64,000 nucleotides of DNA from Pelagimonas phthalicica (GTDB lineage Bacteria; Pseudomonadota; Alphaproteobacteria; Rhodobacterales; Rhodobacteraceae). The translations under genes and the position numbers were made by a program. The notes below the pieces were generated by a model that did no database searches, was not told the DNA's origin, and worked only from the letters and a program-made list of their open reading frames with translations. Positions 55,559 through 63,946 of the stretch are shown here, piece by piece (position 1 is the stretch's first letter; each line of letters opens with the position of its first letter). Where the stretch lies: the NCBI RefSeq assembly GCF_004364805.1, contig NZ_SOAP01000002.1:806001-870000 (forward strand), given 5' to 3'.

Positions 55559-56151
55559 CACAGGCCTCTGTCTGGGCGCAAGCGGCAACCGAGCTTGAGC
55601 ATTGTTTTGCCACCCACCCCACTCTTGCACAATTCAGCGCCTTTCCGACCGACCTCAGGCCTCAAAATACAATGGCGCGGGGATTGCCTGCACGCGATTT
55701 GTTGACAGCGGATCAAGCGCTTAGCCATGGCTCATCTTCATCTTTGCGTGACGCAGTGCTGGCGCTTGCACCGGTTGCACATTGGCTTGATCATTACCGA
55801 GACAGCGAAATTGGCGATGATTTTCTGAATCGTTTCGGCTGTTTCTGTCTGGTCGGCGATCAAGGAGGCTTTGCTTCGGATCAATTGCGCGCCTGGCTGG
55901 TCTACATGCCGCCGCACCTGCACTATCCGTGGCATCACCACCCGGCAGAAGAGCTGTACCTTGTTCTTGCTGGGAAGGCCGAATTCCTGCGCGCCGGGCA
56001 AGACCCGCAGTGGCTGACCGTTGGTGACACAGTCTTTCATGCCCCCAACCAGCCACATGCGATGACCACAGGCACAGACCCGGTTCTGTGTCTGGTGTTT
56101 TGGCGGGATCAATTTGAAACCGGTCCGCAACTCACAGCACAAGAGGCATAG
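55555..56151 (+). CDS. dddQ: DddQ-like cupin (DMSP lyase family)
   Basis: A 198-residue single-domain cupin like DddQ, which splits dimethylsulfoniopropionate into acrylate and dimethyl sulfide. The metal motif HxH-x3-E is at His127, His129 and Glu133 in HYPWHHHPAEELY, with Tyr135 nearby and His168 in HAPNQPHAM. These match the DddQ metal and catalytic positions. The operon is built for N-methyl amine breakdown rather than acrylate use, so the true substrate may be something else. The ATGA overlap ties it to the flavoprotein gene. The symbol is tentative. Confidence 0.8.
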   Translation: MTQASVWAQAATELEHCFATHPTLAQFSAFPTDLRPQNTMARGLPARDLLTADQALSHGSSSSLRDAVLALAPVAHWLDHYRDSEIGDDFLNRFGCFCLVGDQGGFASDQLRAWLVYMPPHLHYPWHHHPAEELYLVLAGKAEFLRAGQDPQWLTVGDTVFHAPNQPHAMTTGTDPVLCLVFWRDQFETGPQLTAQEA

Positions 56152-56152
56152 G

Positions 56153-57256
56153 ATGAAGATCTCTCGGCTTTCACTTTGGTCCTGTGACCTGACCAGCCAT
56201 GAAACCTATCACATGTCCGAGGGCAAGACCTGTGACACGGTCAAAACCCATATCCTCTGCCTGGAGGCCGATACAGGGCTGAAGGGCTGGGGGGAGGTCT
56301 GCCCGATCCCGCATTATCTGCCCGCCTTTGCCGATGGGGTTCCCAGTGCCGTCACCGAAATGGCACCTGAAATATTGGGCCAGTCGCCACTGGGGGTAGA
56401 CAGCCTGATGCACCGGTTGGACAAATACCTGATTGGGCATTCCTTTGCCAAATCTTTGGTGGACATGGCGCTGTGGGATCTGTTTGGCAAAGCCGTTGAC
56501 CAGCCGCTCTATGCCTTGCTGGGCGGTCGGATGCAGGCTGATATGCCGCTTTATCATTCGATCACATGCATTGCCCCGGATGACATGGCGCGGATCGCGC
56601 GCGAGGCTTATGGGACCGGGATCCGGCAGTTTCAGGTCAAACTGGGAGCCGATCAGGATTGGCAAGCCGATGCGGAACGCCTGATCAAGGTGCGCGAAGC
56701 GGTGGGCGATGGCCCGCTTGTCTATGGCGATTGGAATTGCGGCGCGACCAAGTTGCAGGCCACCCGCACAGGCCGGGCCGTTGCCCATCTGGATATTATG
56801 CTGGAGCAGCCCTGCAAGACGCTAGAAGACTGCGCCGCCGTACGACAAGCTACGGGTCTGCCAATGAAAGTCGACGAGAATGCTTTTGATATGGCTTCGC
56901 TTTTGCGCGCAGCCGACCTAGGCGTTCTCGATGCAGTCGCGCTGAAACTCAGCAAATTTGGTGGTCTCTCTGCGATGCGCCGCGCCCGCGATCTGACGGT
57001 TCACCTGGGGGCCGAAATCTGCGCTGAATGCACCTGGGGGTCTGACATAGTCACTGCCGCCGCGTTGCATTTCGCGGCCTCGACCCCGCCCAATGCCTTG
57101 CTGAACACCTGTGATCTGTCCTCCTACGTTGGCCCGCGCATCGCCCCCGATGGCCCGACCCGCAAAAATGGCCGCATTGCTCCGCCCAAAGGTCCCGGCC
57201 TTGGCGTTTCTCCTGATTTGGACTTTCTTGGCTCCCCCTTGCTTGAACTGGCTTAA
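56153..57256 (+). CDS. Enolase-superfamily (MR/MLE) enzyme, betaine racemase/epimerase-like
   Basis: 367 residues with an N-terminal capping domain and a barrel. Acid/base Lys163 (FQVKLG) and Lys265 (ALKLSKFGG) face each other. Metal ligands are Asp193 (YGDWN), Glu219 (LEQP) and Asp241 or Glu242 (VDEN). This Lys pair, together with the GSDI loop, resembles hydroxyproline-betaine 2-epimerase/proline-betaine racemase. It could set the stereochemistry of a betaine before demethylation. The ATG at 56,153 follows AGAGGCATAGG; the ORF could start earlier inside the cupin gene, but that is less likely. Confidence 0.88.
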   Translation: MKISRLSLWSCDLTSHETYHMSEGKTCDTVKTHILCLEADTGLKGWGEVCPIPHYLPAFADGVPSAVTEMAPEILGQSPLGVDSLMHRLDKYLIGHSFAKSLVDMALWDLFGKAVDQPLYALLGGRMQADMPLYHSITCIAPDDMARIAREAYGTGIRQFQVKLGADQDWQADAERLIKVREAVGDGPLVYGDWNCGATKLQATRTGRAVAHLDIMLEQPCKTLEDCAAVRQATGLPMKVDENAFDMASLLRAADLGVLDAVALKLSKFGGLSAMRRARDLTVHLGAEICAECTWGSDIVTAAALHFAASTPPNALLNTCDLSSYVGPRIAPDGPTRKNGRIAPPKGPGLGVSPDLDFLGSPLLELA

Positions 57257-57259
57257 CTC

Positions 57260-58537
57260 ATGCAGAAACTTACCTCTCAGTCCGAATGGATCGCCCGTGC
57301 GCAGACCGTGTTACCCGCCGGTGGTTTCGGGAATTTTGACCCTGGCATCATCATTTCTCATGGCCAGGGTAGCCGTGTCTGGGATGAGGATGGCACGGAA
57401 TATGTCGATTACCTGATTGGCTCTGGCCCAATGTTGTTGGGGCATGGGCACCCCGAAGTCATGGAGGCCGTGCTGGAACAACTGCCAAAGGGCATGACGT
57501 TTTTCGCAAATAATTCCAAAGGCATCGAACTAGCCGAAGCCATCGTCACTGCCGTGCCTTGTTGCGAACAGGTGCGTTTTGTGGCCTCGGGCGGCGAGGC
57601 GGATATGTATGCGATCCGGTTGGCCCGTGCCTATACAGGGCGCAACAAGATCCTGAAATTCGAAGGCGGCTATCATGGGATGAGCGCCGAGGCACAAATG
57701 AGCCTCGCCCCCGAGGCGCGGGTGAACTTTCCCCAGGCTGTGCCGGACAGTGCCGGTATCCCGCAGGGCGTGGCCGATCAGATGCTGATTGCACCCTATA
57801 ATGACCTCAGCGCGGTCGAGGCCTTATTGGCCGAGCACAGTGATATTGCCGCAATCATTGTTGAACCGTTGCAACGGATCATTCCGCCCGAACCCGGCTA
57901 TCTGCAAGGGCTGCGCGATCTTTGTACCAAACACCATGTTCTGCTGATCTTTGACGAGATCGTCACCGGGTTTCGCCTGGCCTTTGGCGGGGCGCAAGAG
58001 CGCTATGGCGTGGTGCCGGATATCTGCACCATGGGCAAAATCATCGGTGGGGGTTTTCCCCTGGCAGCGCTTGGGGCCAGTGCCGAGATCATGATGCATT
58101 TCGACAAATCCATCGTGGGAGCTGAAAAATGGCTGATGCAATTGGGTACGCTGTCGGGCAATCCGATTGCGGCCGCAGCAGGATTGAAAACGATGGAGAT
58201 ATTGGGGCGCGCGGGGAATTATGAGCGGCTGCGCGAGACGGGAAAAACCCTGCAAGACATGCAGAGTACCGCGCTGAGTAAGGCAGGCATCCCACATCAG
58301 ATTTGCGGTGATGAAACCCTATTCGACATTTACTTCACCGATGCGCATTGCCGCGATTACCGCAGCGCGCATCATGACGATCCCGGTCGAAATACGCTAT
58401 ATAACAAGACTTTGCGCAGCCATGGCGTGTTCAAATCGCCGGGCAAACTCTATGCATCACTGGCCATCACCCAAGAGGATCTGGAGCTCACACAAAATGC
58501 AGTCATGCAGGCCGTTCAGGCAATCTGCGCCACCTAA
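57260..58537 (+). CDS. Class III PLP-dependent aminotransferase
   Basis: 425 residues with the fold of aspartate aminotransferase-family or glutamate-1-semialdehyde aminomutase-like enzymes. FVASGGEADMYAIRLARAYTG forms part of the cofactor site, LIFDEIVTGFR holds the PLP Asp, and the Schiff-base Lys is in TMGKIIGGGFP. The amine substrate is unknown; in this operon it may process an amino acid left after demethylation. It starts 3 bp after the enolase-superfamily gene and ends the operon. Confidence 0.9.
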   Translation: MQKLTSQSEWIARAQTVLPAGGFGNFDPGIIISHGQGSRVWDEDGTEYVDYLIGSGPMLLGHGHPEVMEAVLEQLPKGMTFFANNSKGIELAEAIVTAVPCCEQVRFVASGGEADMYAIRLARAYTGRNKILKFEGGYHGMSAEAQMSLAPEARVNFPQAVPDSAGIPQGVADQMLIAPYNDLSAVEALLAEHSDIAAIIVEPLQRIIPPEPGYLQGLRDLCTKHHVLLIFDEIVTGFRLAFGGAQERYGVVPDICTMGKIIGGGFPLAALGASAEIMMHFDKSIVGAEKWLMQLGTLSGNPIAAAAGLKTMEILGRAGNYERLRETGKTLQDMQSTALSKAGIPHQICGDETLFDIYFTDAHCRDYRSAHHDDPGRNTLYNKTLRSHGVFKSPGKLYASLAITQEDLELTQNAVMQAVQAICAT

Positions 58538-58539
58538 AC

Positions 58540-58633
58540 CGTTTCCAGTTTTTGGTGAAACAAAGCATTAGCTTTCTGCGTTTGAGCCAAAGGCGAAAGG
58601 CAGCGAAAGCTGATCCAAAATAAACTGGAAACG
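58540..58633. repeat. Nested long hairpin, possible MITE-like element
   Basis: Outer arms CGTTTCCAGTTT (58,540-58,551) and AAACTGGAAACG (58,622-58,633) are a perfect 12-bp inverted repeat. Inner arms AGCTTTC (58,570-58,576) and GAAAGCT (58,605-58,611) pair within it. The 94-nt unit lies between the convergent aminotransferase and alanyl-tRNA editing genes. It could terminate transcription in both directions or be a small mobile repeat. Confidence 0.65.
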
Positions 58634-58654
58634 CTCTAAGCCCAAGGCACTCCA

Positions 58655-59371
58655 TCACTCCAAAGTAATGGAGACCCGGCGGTTTTGCTTGCCTTTGTTT
58701 TGAACCTTGGTGATGCGTACCGTGCCGATCTCACCGGTGCGCGCCACATGGGTGCCGCCGCAGGGTTGCAAATCGACCTGTTCGGTGCCGCTGCCAATCC
58801 GCACAAGGCGCACTTTGCCTGCCCCACGCGGCGGTTGCACCGACATGGTCTTGACCAGACCGGGATTGGCATCCAGGTCCGCGTCTGAAATCCAGCCCTC
58901 GGTGACTTCAAGATCCCGGTCGATCAGCTTGTTCAGGCTGTCCTCAAGGCTGGTCACGTCCTGCGGTGCCTCGGGCATGTTGAAATCCAACCGCCCTGTC
59001 CCGGCCCCAATCGCGCCGCCAGTCACCGGCAAAGGGATGACGACGCTGAGCAAATGCAGGGCCGTATGCACGCGCATGTGTTTGTGACGCCGCTCCCAAT
59101 CCAGAACCTGCACCACTTTGGTTCCAACGGCTGGTAAAGGCAAAGGTTCTGCCGCCACCAACACGCTTTCCCCCTGCTCGCCCTTGACGGCGGTTGCGAT
59201 GGGAAAGCGCAGACCGTCCCATTCCAGCCAACCGCTATCGCCGGGCTGTCCGCCGCCCGTGGGATAAAACAGGTTGGGTTCCACGATCACCCCACCCTCT
59301 TCGGTATGGGCCACGACCGTACCAGCGACATCACGGATATAGGCGTCTTCGCGATACAACAGCTGGGTCAT
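58655..59371 (-). CDS. Alanyl-tRNA editing protein (AlaX-like)
   Basis: 238 residues of a stand-alone editing domain that hydrolyses Ser- or Gly-tRNA-Ala. The zinc motifs are HTALH (MRVHTALHLL) and CGGTH (QPCGGTHVAR), and the N-terminal FYPTGGGQPGD is conserved. Its start overlaps the mscS stop (ATGA), so it is the last gene of cysK-mscS-alaX. GAAGGAG precedes the ATG. Confidence 0.94.
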   Translation of the reverse strand: MTQLLYREDAYIRDVAGTVVAHTEEGGVIVEPNLFYPTGGGQPGDSGWLEWDGLRFPIATAVKGEQGESVLVAAEPLPLPAVGTKVVQVLDWERRHKHMRVHTALHLLSVVIPLPVTGGAIGAGTGRLDFNMPEAPQDVTSLEDSLNKLIDRDLEVTEGWISDADLDANPGLVKTMSVQPPRGAGKVRLVRIGSGTEQVDLQPCGGTHVARTGEIGTVRITKVQNKGKQNRRVSITLE

Positions 59372-61710
59372 TCCGGGGCTCCTTCATCCTTATTCGCCTC
59401 ACCTGTCAGGGCTTCGGGGTTGCGCAACCAGACATCGCGCTGCGCAAACGGGATCTCGATCCCTTCTTCGGTAAAGCGTTCTGCGATCTGGTGGTTGATT
59501 TCAGTTCGTACGCTGAGACCTTTGTTCACGTCACGCAGGATCATCCGCACTTCGAAATCCAGGGAATCCGCGCCAAAGCCACGGAATACCACATAGGGGG
59601 CCGGGTTCATCAGAACCATGTCGTGGTCGCGTGCGATATTCATCAGGATCTTTTCAACCCGGCGCGTATCAGTTCCGTAGGCCACACCAACCGGCACAAT
59701 GATCCGCCCCAGAACGTTGCCTCGTGTGTAGTTCGATACGGTGCCCGATACCAGATCGGCGTTGGGCACGATCATGTCGTAGCGATCAAAAGTCTCGATC
59801 CGAGTCGAGCGTACCGAGATATCGCGTACGGTTCCATGAACACCGTTAACCTCGATCCAGTCGCCTTCGGAAATCGGGCGTTCGATCAGCAGGATGATGC
59901 CTGAAACAAAGTTCGACACGATATTTTGCAGGCCGAAACCAATACCGACAGACAGGGCACCAGCGACAATGGCCAGCGATGACAGGTCCAGCCCGCCCAT
60001 GGTGATCGCCACAATTGCCGCGACAAAAATCCCGATATAGCCGATCCCGGACACAATCGCAGTTTGCCCGCCTTGATCGATTTTCGTCCGTGGCAGCACT
60101 GAACTGCGCAAGGCCCCTTGCAAGAGCCGGGTCAGCATGTAGCCCAGCACAAAGACCACAACGACGACCAAGAAATCGCTGGGCGAAAAGCGCGTTTCGC
60201 CGATTTGGAACCCTTCGCGGAACCGTGTCCACAGCTCGGTCAGGTCCGCCTCACGCGCGCCCCAGATCAGGGCCAGGATTGGCAGGGAGGCGATGGTCAG
60301 AATGAACCCAGCCAGAACCGGCAAGAGACCTTCGTTTTCATTCTGGTCGTCAGGCTGGCGGGTGATCAGCGCATAGAGATCGTTGATAAAGCTCTGCAAA
60401 ACCAGAATGGCACCAATAACCGCCAGTGATGCGATGGCCGGGTAAACAGTGGCGCTGCCCACACGCAGATAGCCAATCGCCGCCAGAACAGGGCCAACAA
60501 CGCCCAACACCATGGCCGCGCGCCCCAACAGCCGGGCAAAACGCAAGCGGAATAGCCCGGCATCCCCTTCTTTTGCCGCCTTGCTACCCACCATGGCCGC
60601 GTCATTGCGCACGCGTCCAAGCCGGAACAGGTACAGCCCTGATAGCAGCAACAACGGGTATTCGATGACCGCCAATGTTTCGGCAGAAAAGCGGTCATAC
60701 TGGATGAGAACTTCTAAAAGGCCGCGCGCCACGTAAAGCGCCGCCAAAACGTCCGAGAACCAGCGAGCTTTGACCCGTTCTTCGGGGGCCAAGGGCATGA
60801 CTGCGATGCTGTCATCATCGTTAAAGGCCCATTCCGCCAGCCAGTGGATCCCTAGCAACACCGCCGCCCAAACCGGCAGACTTTCCAGGAACAGGCTCCA
60901 ACGGGGGCCAGCCAGCCCAGAAACCAGAACCGCTTGGGTCAAGGCATAGATACCCGCCATAGGCAGTAGGATTTGACCCAGTGAAATCAGAAAGCGCCAA
61001 ACCGCCCGACGGTTACGACCAAACTTATCCGCGCCTCGGGCCAAGCTACGCGCCCAGCCGCGGCCGCGCGTCAGCAGGACAAACCCTAAAGCGGCCAGCA
61101 GGATGATGGCGGGCAATTGCGTCTTGGCTTTGTTGCGCAACAGGTCCGAGGCCCAGCGGCGCTCCAACTCCGCCCAGGATTTGGACAAGGAGGACCGCAA
61201 ATCCTCCCAGGCTTGCCCCCAATGTGCGGGGTTCAAGGGGGACGGACCCAGCTCCAGCAACGCATCGGCCTGACGGGCCCGGATAATATCGTCAATCTCG
61301 CCAATCACACCATTGGCCCGGCGATAGGCTTCGTCCGCTTGTTTGACGGGTGCAGACAGGAACGCAAGCCGATCTGTCAACTCCTTGCGCCGTTGCGTGA
61401 TCTCGCTGGCTTCTTCCTGCCCCTCTTCGGGCACCGGTCCCAAAGCATCCAGCTGAGATTGCAGCGTTTCAATCCGCGCAGCATTGGCTTCGCTGGCCTC
61501 AAGGAAGTTGTCGCGCCAAATCGCAACCTGACTGCGCAGGTTTTCCAGGCGCAGGTCTGATGCCTGCCCCAGTTCCAGATCAGCCTCAACCTCTGAGGCC
61601 AGGCGTTCCCAGGCCGCGTAGTCGGGGCCGTTATCCTGAGCAGAGGCCTGAAAAGCCAGGCACATCAGGGCAACAAGCGCCCAACTTAGAACGCGGCGCA
61701 GGATCGGCAT
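59368..61710 (-). CDS. MscS-type mechanosensitive channel with DUF3772 domain
   Basis: 780 residues: signal peptide (cleavage near SAQ, about residue 25), a coiled-coil periplasmic DUF3772 region (about 30-190), several membrane segments, and a C-terminal MscS core with the pore helix GALSVGIGFGLQNIVSNFVSG and VRDISVRSTRIETFD. It opens under membrane tension to release solutes. It is coupled to cysK by a 1-bp TGATG overlap. Confidence 0.93.
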   Translation of the reverse strand: MPILRRVLSWALVALMCLAFQASAQDNGPDYAAWERLASEVEADLELGQASDLRLENLRSQVAIWRDNFLEASEANAARIETLQSQLDALGPVPEEGQEEASEITQRRKELTDRLAFLSAPVKQADEAYRRANGVIGEIDDIIRARQADALLELGPSPLNPAHWGQAWEDLRSSLSKSWAELERRWASDLLRNKAKTQLPAIILLAALGFVLLTRGRGWARSLARGADKFGRNRRAVWRFLISLGQILLPMAGIYALTQAVLVSGLAGPRWSLFLESLPVWAAVLLGIHWLAEWAFNDDDSIAVMPLAPEERVKARWFSDVLAALYVARGLLEVLIQYDRFSAETLAVIEYPLLLLSGLYLFRLGRVRNDAAMVGSKAAKEGDAGLFRLRFARLLGRAAMVLGVVGPVLAAIGYLRVGSATVYPAIASLAVIGAILVLQSFINDLYALITRQPDDQNENEGLLPVLAGFILTIASLPILALIWGAREADLTELWTRFREGFQIGETRFSPSDFLVVVVVFVLGYMLTRLLQGALRSSVLPRTKIDQGGQTAIVSGIGYIGIFVAAIVAITMGGLDLSSLAIVAGALSVGIGFGLQNIVSNFVSGIILLIERPISEGDWIEVNGVHGTVRDISVRSTRIETFDRYDMIVPNADLVSGTVSNYTRGNVLGRIIVPVGVAYGTDTRRVEKILMNIARDHDMVLMNPAPYVVFRGFGADSLDFEVRMILRDVNKGLSVRTEINHQIAERFTEEGIEIPFAQRDVWLRNPEALTGEANKDEGAPE

Positions 61711-62735
61711 CAGTCTTCAAAAACGCCAGGGATGCTGGCCGGTGCTTTGGTCAACCATGGTGGGGTCGGCAGGCCTTTGTCCTTGAGGAATTCCGGGTTG
61801 AACAGCTTGGACTGATAGCGTGTGCCATAATCGCAAAGGATGGTCACAATGGTGTGGCCCGGCCCCATTTCCTTGGCCATGCGAATGGCACCTGCAACGT
61901 TGACACCAGAGGATCCGCCAAGGCAAAGCCCCTCGTCGGTCAGCAGGTCAAACACAACCGGCAAAGCTTCGGCGTCAGGAACGCGATAGGTGAAATCCGG
62001 TTTGAACCCTTCGAGATTGGCGGTGATGCGGCCCTGCCCGATCCCTTCGGTGATCGAGTTGCCCGGGTTCTCTTCGCCGGTATAGATTTTGAACAGGCCC
62101 GCGCCTTCTGGGTCTGCCATGGCAATCTTGACCCCTTTGGGCTGCAAGGCTTCGGCGACACCGGCCAATGTCCCCCCCGATCCAACCGCGCAAACAAACC
62201 CGTCAACCTTGCCGCCCAGTTGTTCCCAGATTTCGGGGCCGGTGGTTTCCACATGGGCCTGTCGGTTGGCGACATTGTCGAACTGATTGGCCCAGATTGC
62301 GCCATTGGGTTCGGTCTTGGCCAATTCCTCGGCCAGGCGGCCGGAATAACGCACATAGTTATTGGGGTTCGAATAAGGAGCCGCAGGAACCTGAACCAAC
62401 TCAGCGCCGGCAAGGCGGATCATATCCTTTTTCTCTTGGCTTTGGGTTTCTGGGATCACGATGACGGTTTTGAACCCCATCGATGCCCCAACCAGAGCCA
62501 GACCAATCCCGGTATTACCGGCGGTGCCTTCGACAATGGTGCCACCGGGTTTCAGCAGGCCCTTGGCAACCGCATCGCGAATGATGAACAGGGCGGCCCG
62601 GTCCTTGACCGATTGGCCCGGATTCATGAATTCCGCCTTGCCCAGAATCTCGCACCCCGTTTCTTCGGACGCCTTGTTGAGGCGGATAAGCGGGGTGTTT
62701 CCAATGGCCTGAGCCAAATCAGAGGCAATGCGCAT
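61710..62735 (-). CDS. cysK: Cysteine synthase A-type PLP enzyme
   Basis: 341 residues. The PLP Lys is in NPGQSVKDRAA and the phosphate-cup region is GTAGNTGIGLALVG; GSGGTLAGV is the second cofactor loop. It makes cysteine from O-acetylserine and sulfide. It is longer than classic CysK (about 320) and may belong to a related beta-replacing branch. The start at 62,735 has AAAGGACTCGGC upstream; the ORF start at 62,762 does not. Confidence 0.9.
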   Translation of the reverse strand: MRIASDLAQAIGNTPLIRLNKASEETGCEILGKAEFMNPGQSVKDRAALFIIRDAVAKGLLKPGGTIVEGTAGNTGIGLALVGASMGFKTVIVIPETQSQEKKDMIRLAGAELVQVPAAPYSNPNNYVRYSGRLAEELAKTEPNGAIWANQFDNVANRQAHVETTGPEIWEQLGGKVDGFVCAVGSGGTLAGVAEALQPKGVKIAMADPEGAGLFKIYTGEENPGNSITEGIGQGRITANLEGFKPDFTYRVPDAEALPVVFDLLTDEGLCLGGSSGVNVAGAIRMAKEMGPGHTIVTILCDYGTRYQSKLFNPEFLKDKGLPTPPWLTKAPASIPGVFED

Positions 62736-62804
62736 GCCGAGTCCTTTCGTCACGTTTACCAAACAGGTGTAGGGCGCGCGCGCACTGAACTCAAGGCGCA
62801 GAAA

Positions 62805-63944
62805 TCACGAGATCGTTCCTGTTTTTGCGCGCAATGTGGAACGTTGTCGATAAAGCCAAAGCAACATCATCGCCAAGGGCGCAACATTGACCTCGCCGCT
62901 ATCCACAAGGCGCATCGCATGGTCAAAGGACAGCACGTGACTGCGGATATCTTCGTTTTCCTCAGCCAAACCGCCCTGCCCCTGTCCGCGCCCGGTCAGG
63001 TCACAAAGCGCGAGATAGCAGTGGAAGAATTCCGTCGAATAGCCGGGCGACGCATAAACCTTTGGCATGGTTATCAATTCTGCCAGATCCAAGCCTGCTT
63101 CTTCCTGTGCTTCGCGAATGCCGGCCTGTTTGGGGTCTTCGCCCGCATCAACCAGCCCGGCAATCGGTTCGAGGACCCAAGGGGCCGGATCACCCCGGTT
63201 AAATGTGCCCAGACGCAATTGTTCGACCAGCAGAACCTGATCATTGACCGGGTCATAGGGCAGAACAAGCGTCACATCAAAAGACATAAAGGTCTCGCGC
63301 TGAAGGACGTTGCTTTGCCCGCCATCGAACCGTTTATGCGTCGCCTCAAAGGCCTTGAGGCGAAAGAAACCGTCAAAGCCCGGGCGTTCCTTGGTGATTG
63401 TTACATCACGCGCGCTCATCTGGCTGCGAACGGTCTGCGGCGCGCCCTCGGCTGCCAGTTCCTGCGCCCAGGCACGGGCGCGGAAAAACGGCAAAAGCGG
63501 TTGGATGTCACCAGCTGAAAACCGATCTCGGCGGGTCATCACCTCTTGGGCAGCGTGCAGTGTCATCTGTCCCCAACGCGCGGCCCAATCCTGCAAGGAC
63601 CAAAGATCGCCCAGCGCCCAACGATCATCCTGCGGAACATAGACATCGGCCTCACACGGACCGGTCTCTGTTTGAACGGTCTTGCGCACCAGATCGTAGG
63701 CAAAGCCGCCTTCGTAATAATTCAGGCTGTCCAGATCGTCGCGGCTCAGGTCGCGCAGCAATAGACCTGTGGCCTTTGCGCCGGGCTTGGATACGATAAA
63801 TGGAAAGGCTTCGTCCTTGGCCCAATGCACCGCATGGTCCGGCAAGGTCGCCGCGGCCCCGTTCAAGGTCTCAAAAGGACGTCCCAGAACCAAAGAAAGC
63901 AGCGGCTCGTAACGCAACGTGCCGTAAAGGAATAAATCAGTCAG
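62805..63944 (-). CDS. Gamma-glutamylcyclotransferase-like/NUDIX fusion, probable CTG start
   Basis: About 379 residues. The N-terminal part is a GGCT-like domain with the substrate-loop motif LFLYGTLRYEP. The C-terminal part is a NUDIX domain with the box G-x5-E-x7-REAQEEAGL, ADP-ribose pyrophosphatase-like (EPIAGLVDAGE). The TTG at 63,917 would delete the YGTLR loop. In frame, the CTG at 63,942-63,944 restores MTDLFLYGTLR, has GGAG six bases upstream, and lies two bases after the stop of the preceding frame. I take CTG as the start, with caution. Confidence 0.8.
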   Translation of the reverse strand: MTDLFLYGTLRYEPLLSLVLGRPFETLNGAAATLPDHAVHWAKDEAFPFIVSKPGAKATGLLLRDLSRDDLDSLNYYEGGFAYDLVRKTVQTETGPCEADVYVPQDDRWALGDLWSLQDWAARWGQMTLHAAQEVMTRRDRFSAGDIQPLLPFFRARAWAQELAAEGAPQTVRSQMSARDVTITKERPGFDGFFRLKAFEATHKRFDGGQSNVLQRETFMSFDVTLVLPYDPVNDQVLLVEQLRLGTFNRGDPAPWVLEPIAGLVDAGEDPKQAGIREAQEEAGLDLAELITMPKVYASPGYSTEFFHCYLALCDLTGRGQGQGGLAEENEDIRSHVLSFDHAMRLVDSGEVNVAPLAMMLLWLYRQRSTLRAKTGTIS

Positions 63945-63946
63945 AG

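Noticed and set aside
61560-63518. 652-residue plus-strand ORF across three genes
   Set aside because: It is antisense to mscS, cysK and the NUDIX fusion, and its composition follows those genes in reverse.
63917-63919. TTG start for the GGCT-NUDIX fusion
   Set aside because: It would remove the YGTLR loop of the cyclotransferase domain, and a better placed CTG with a ribosome site lies upstream in frame.
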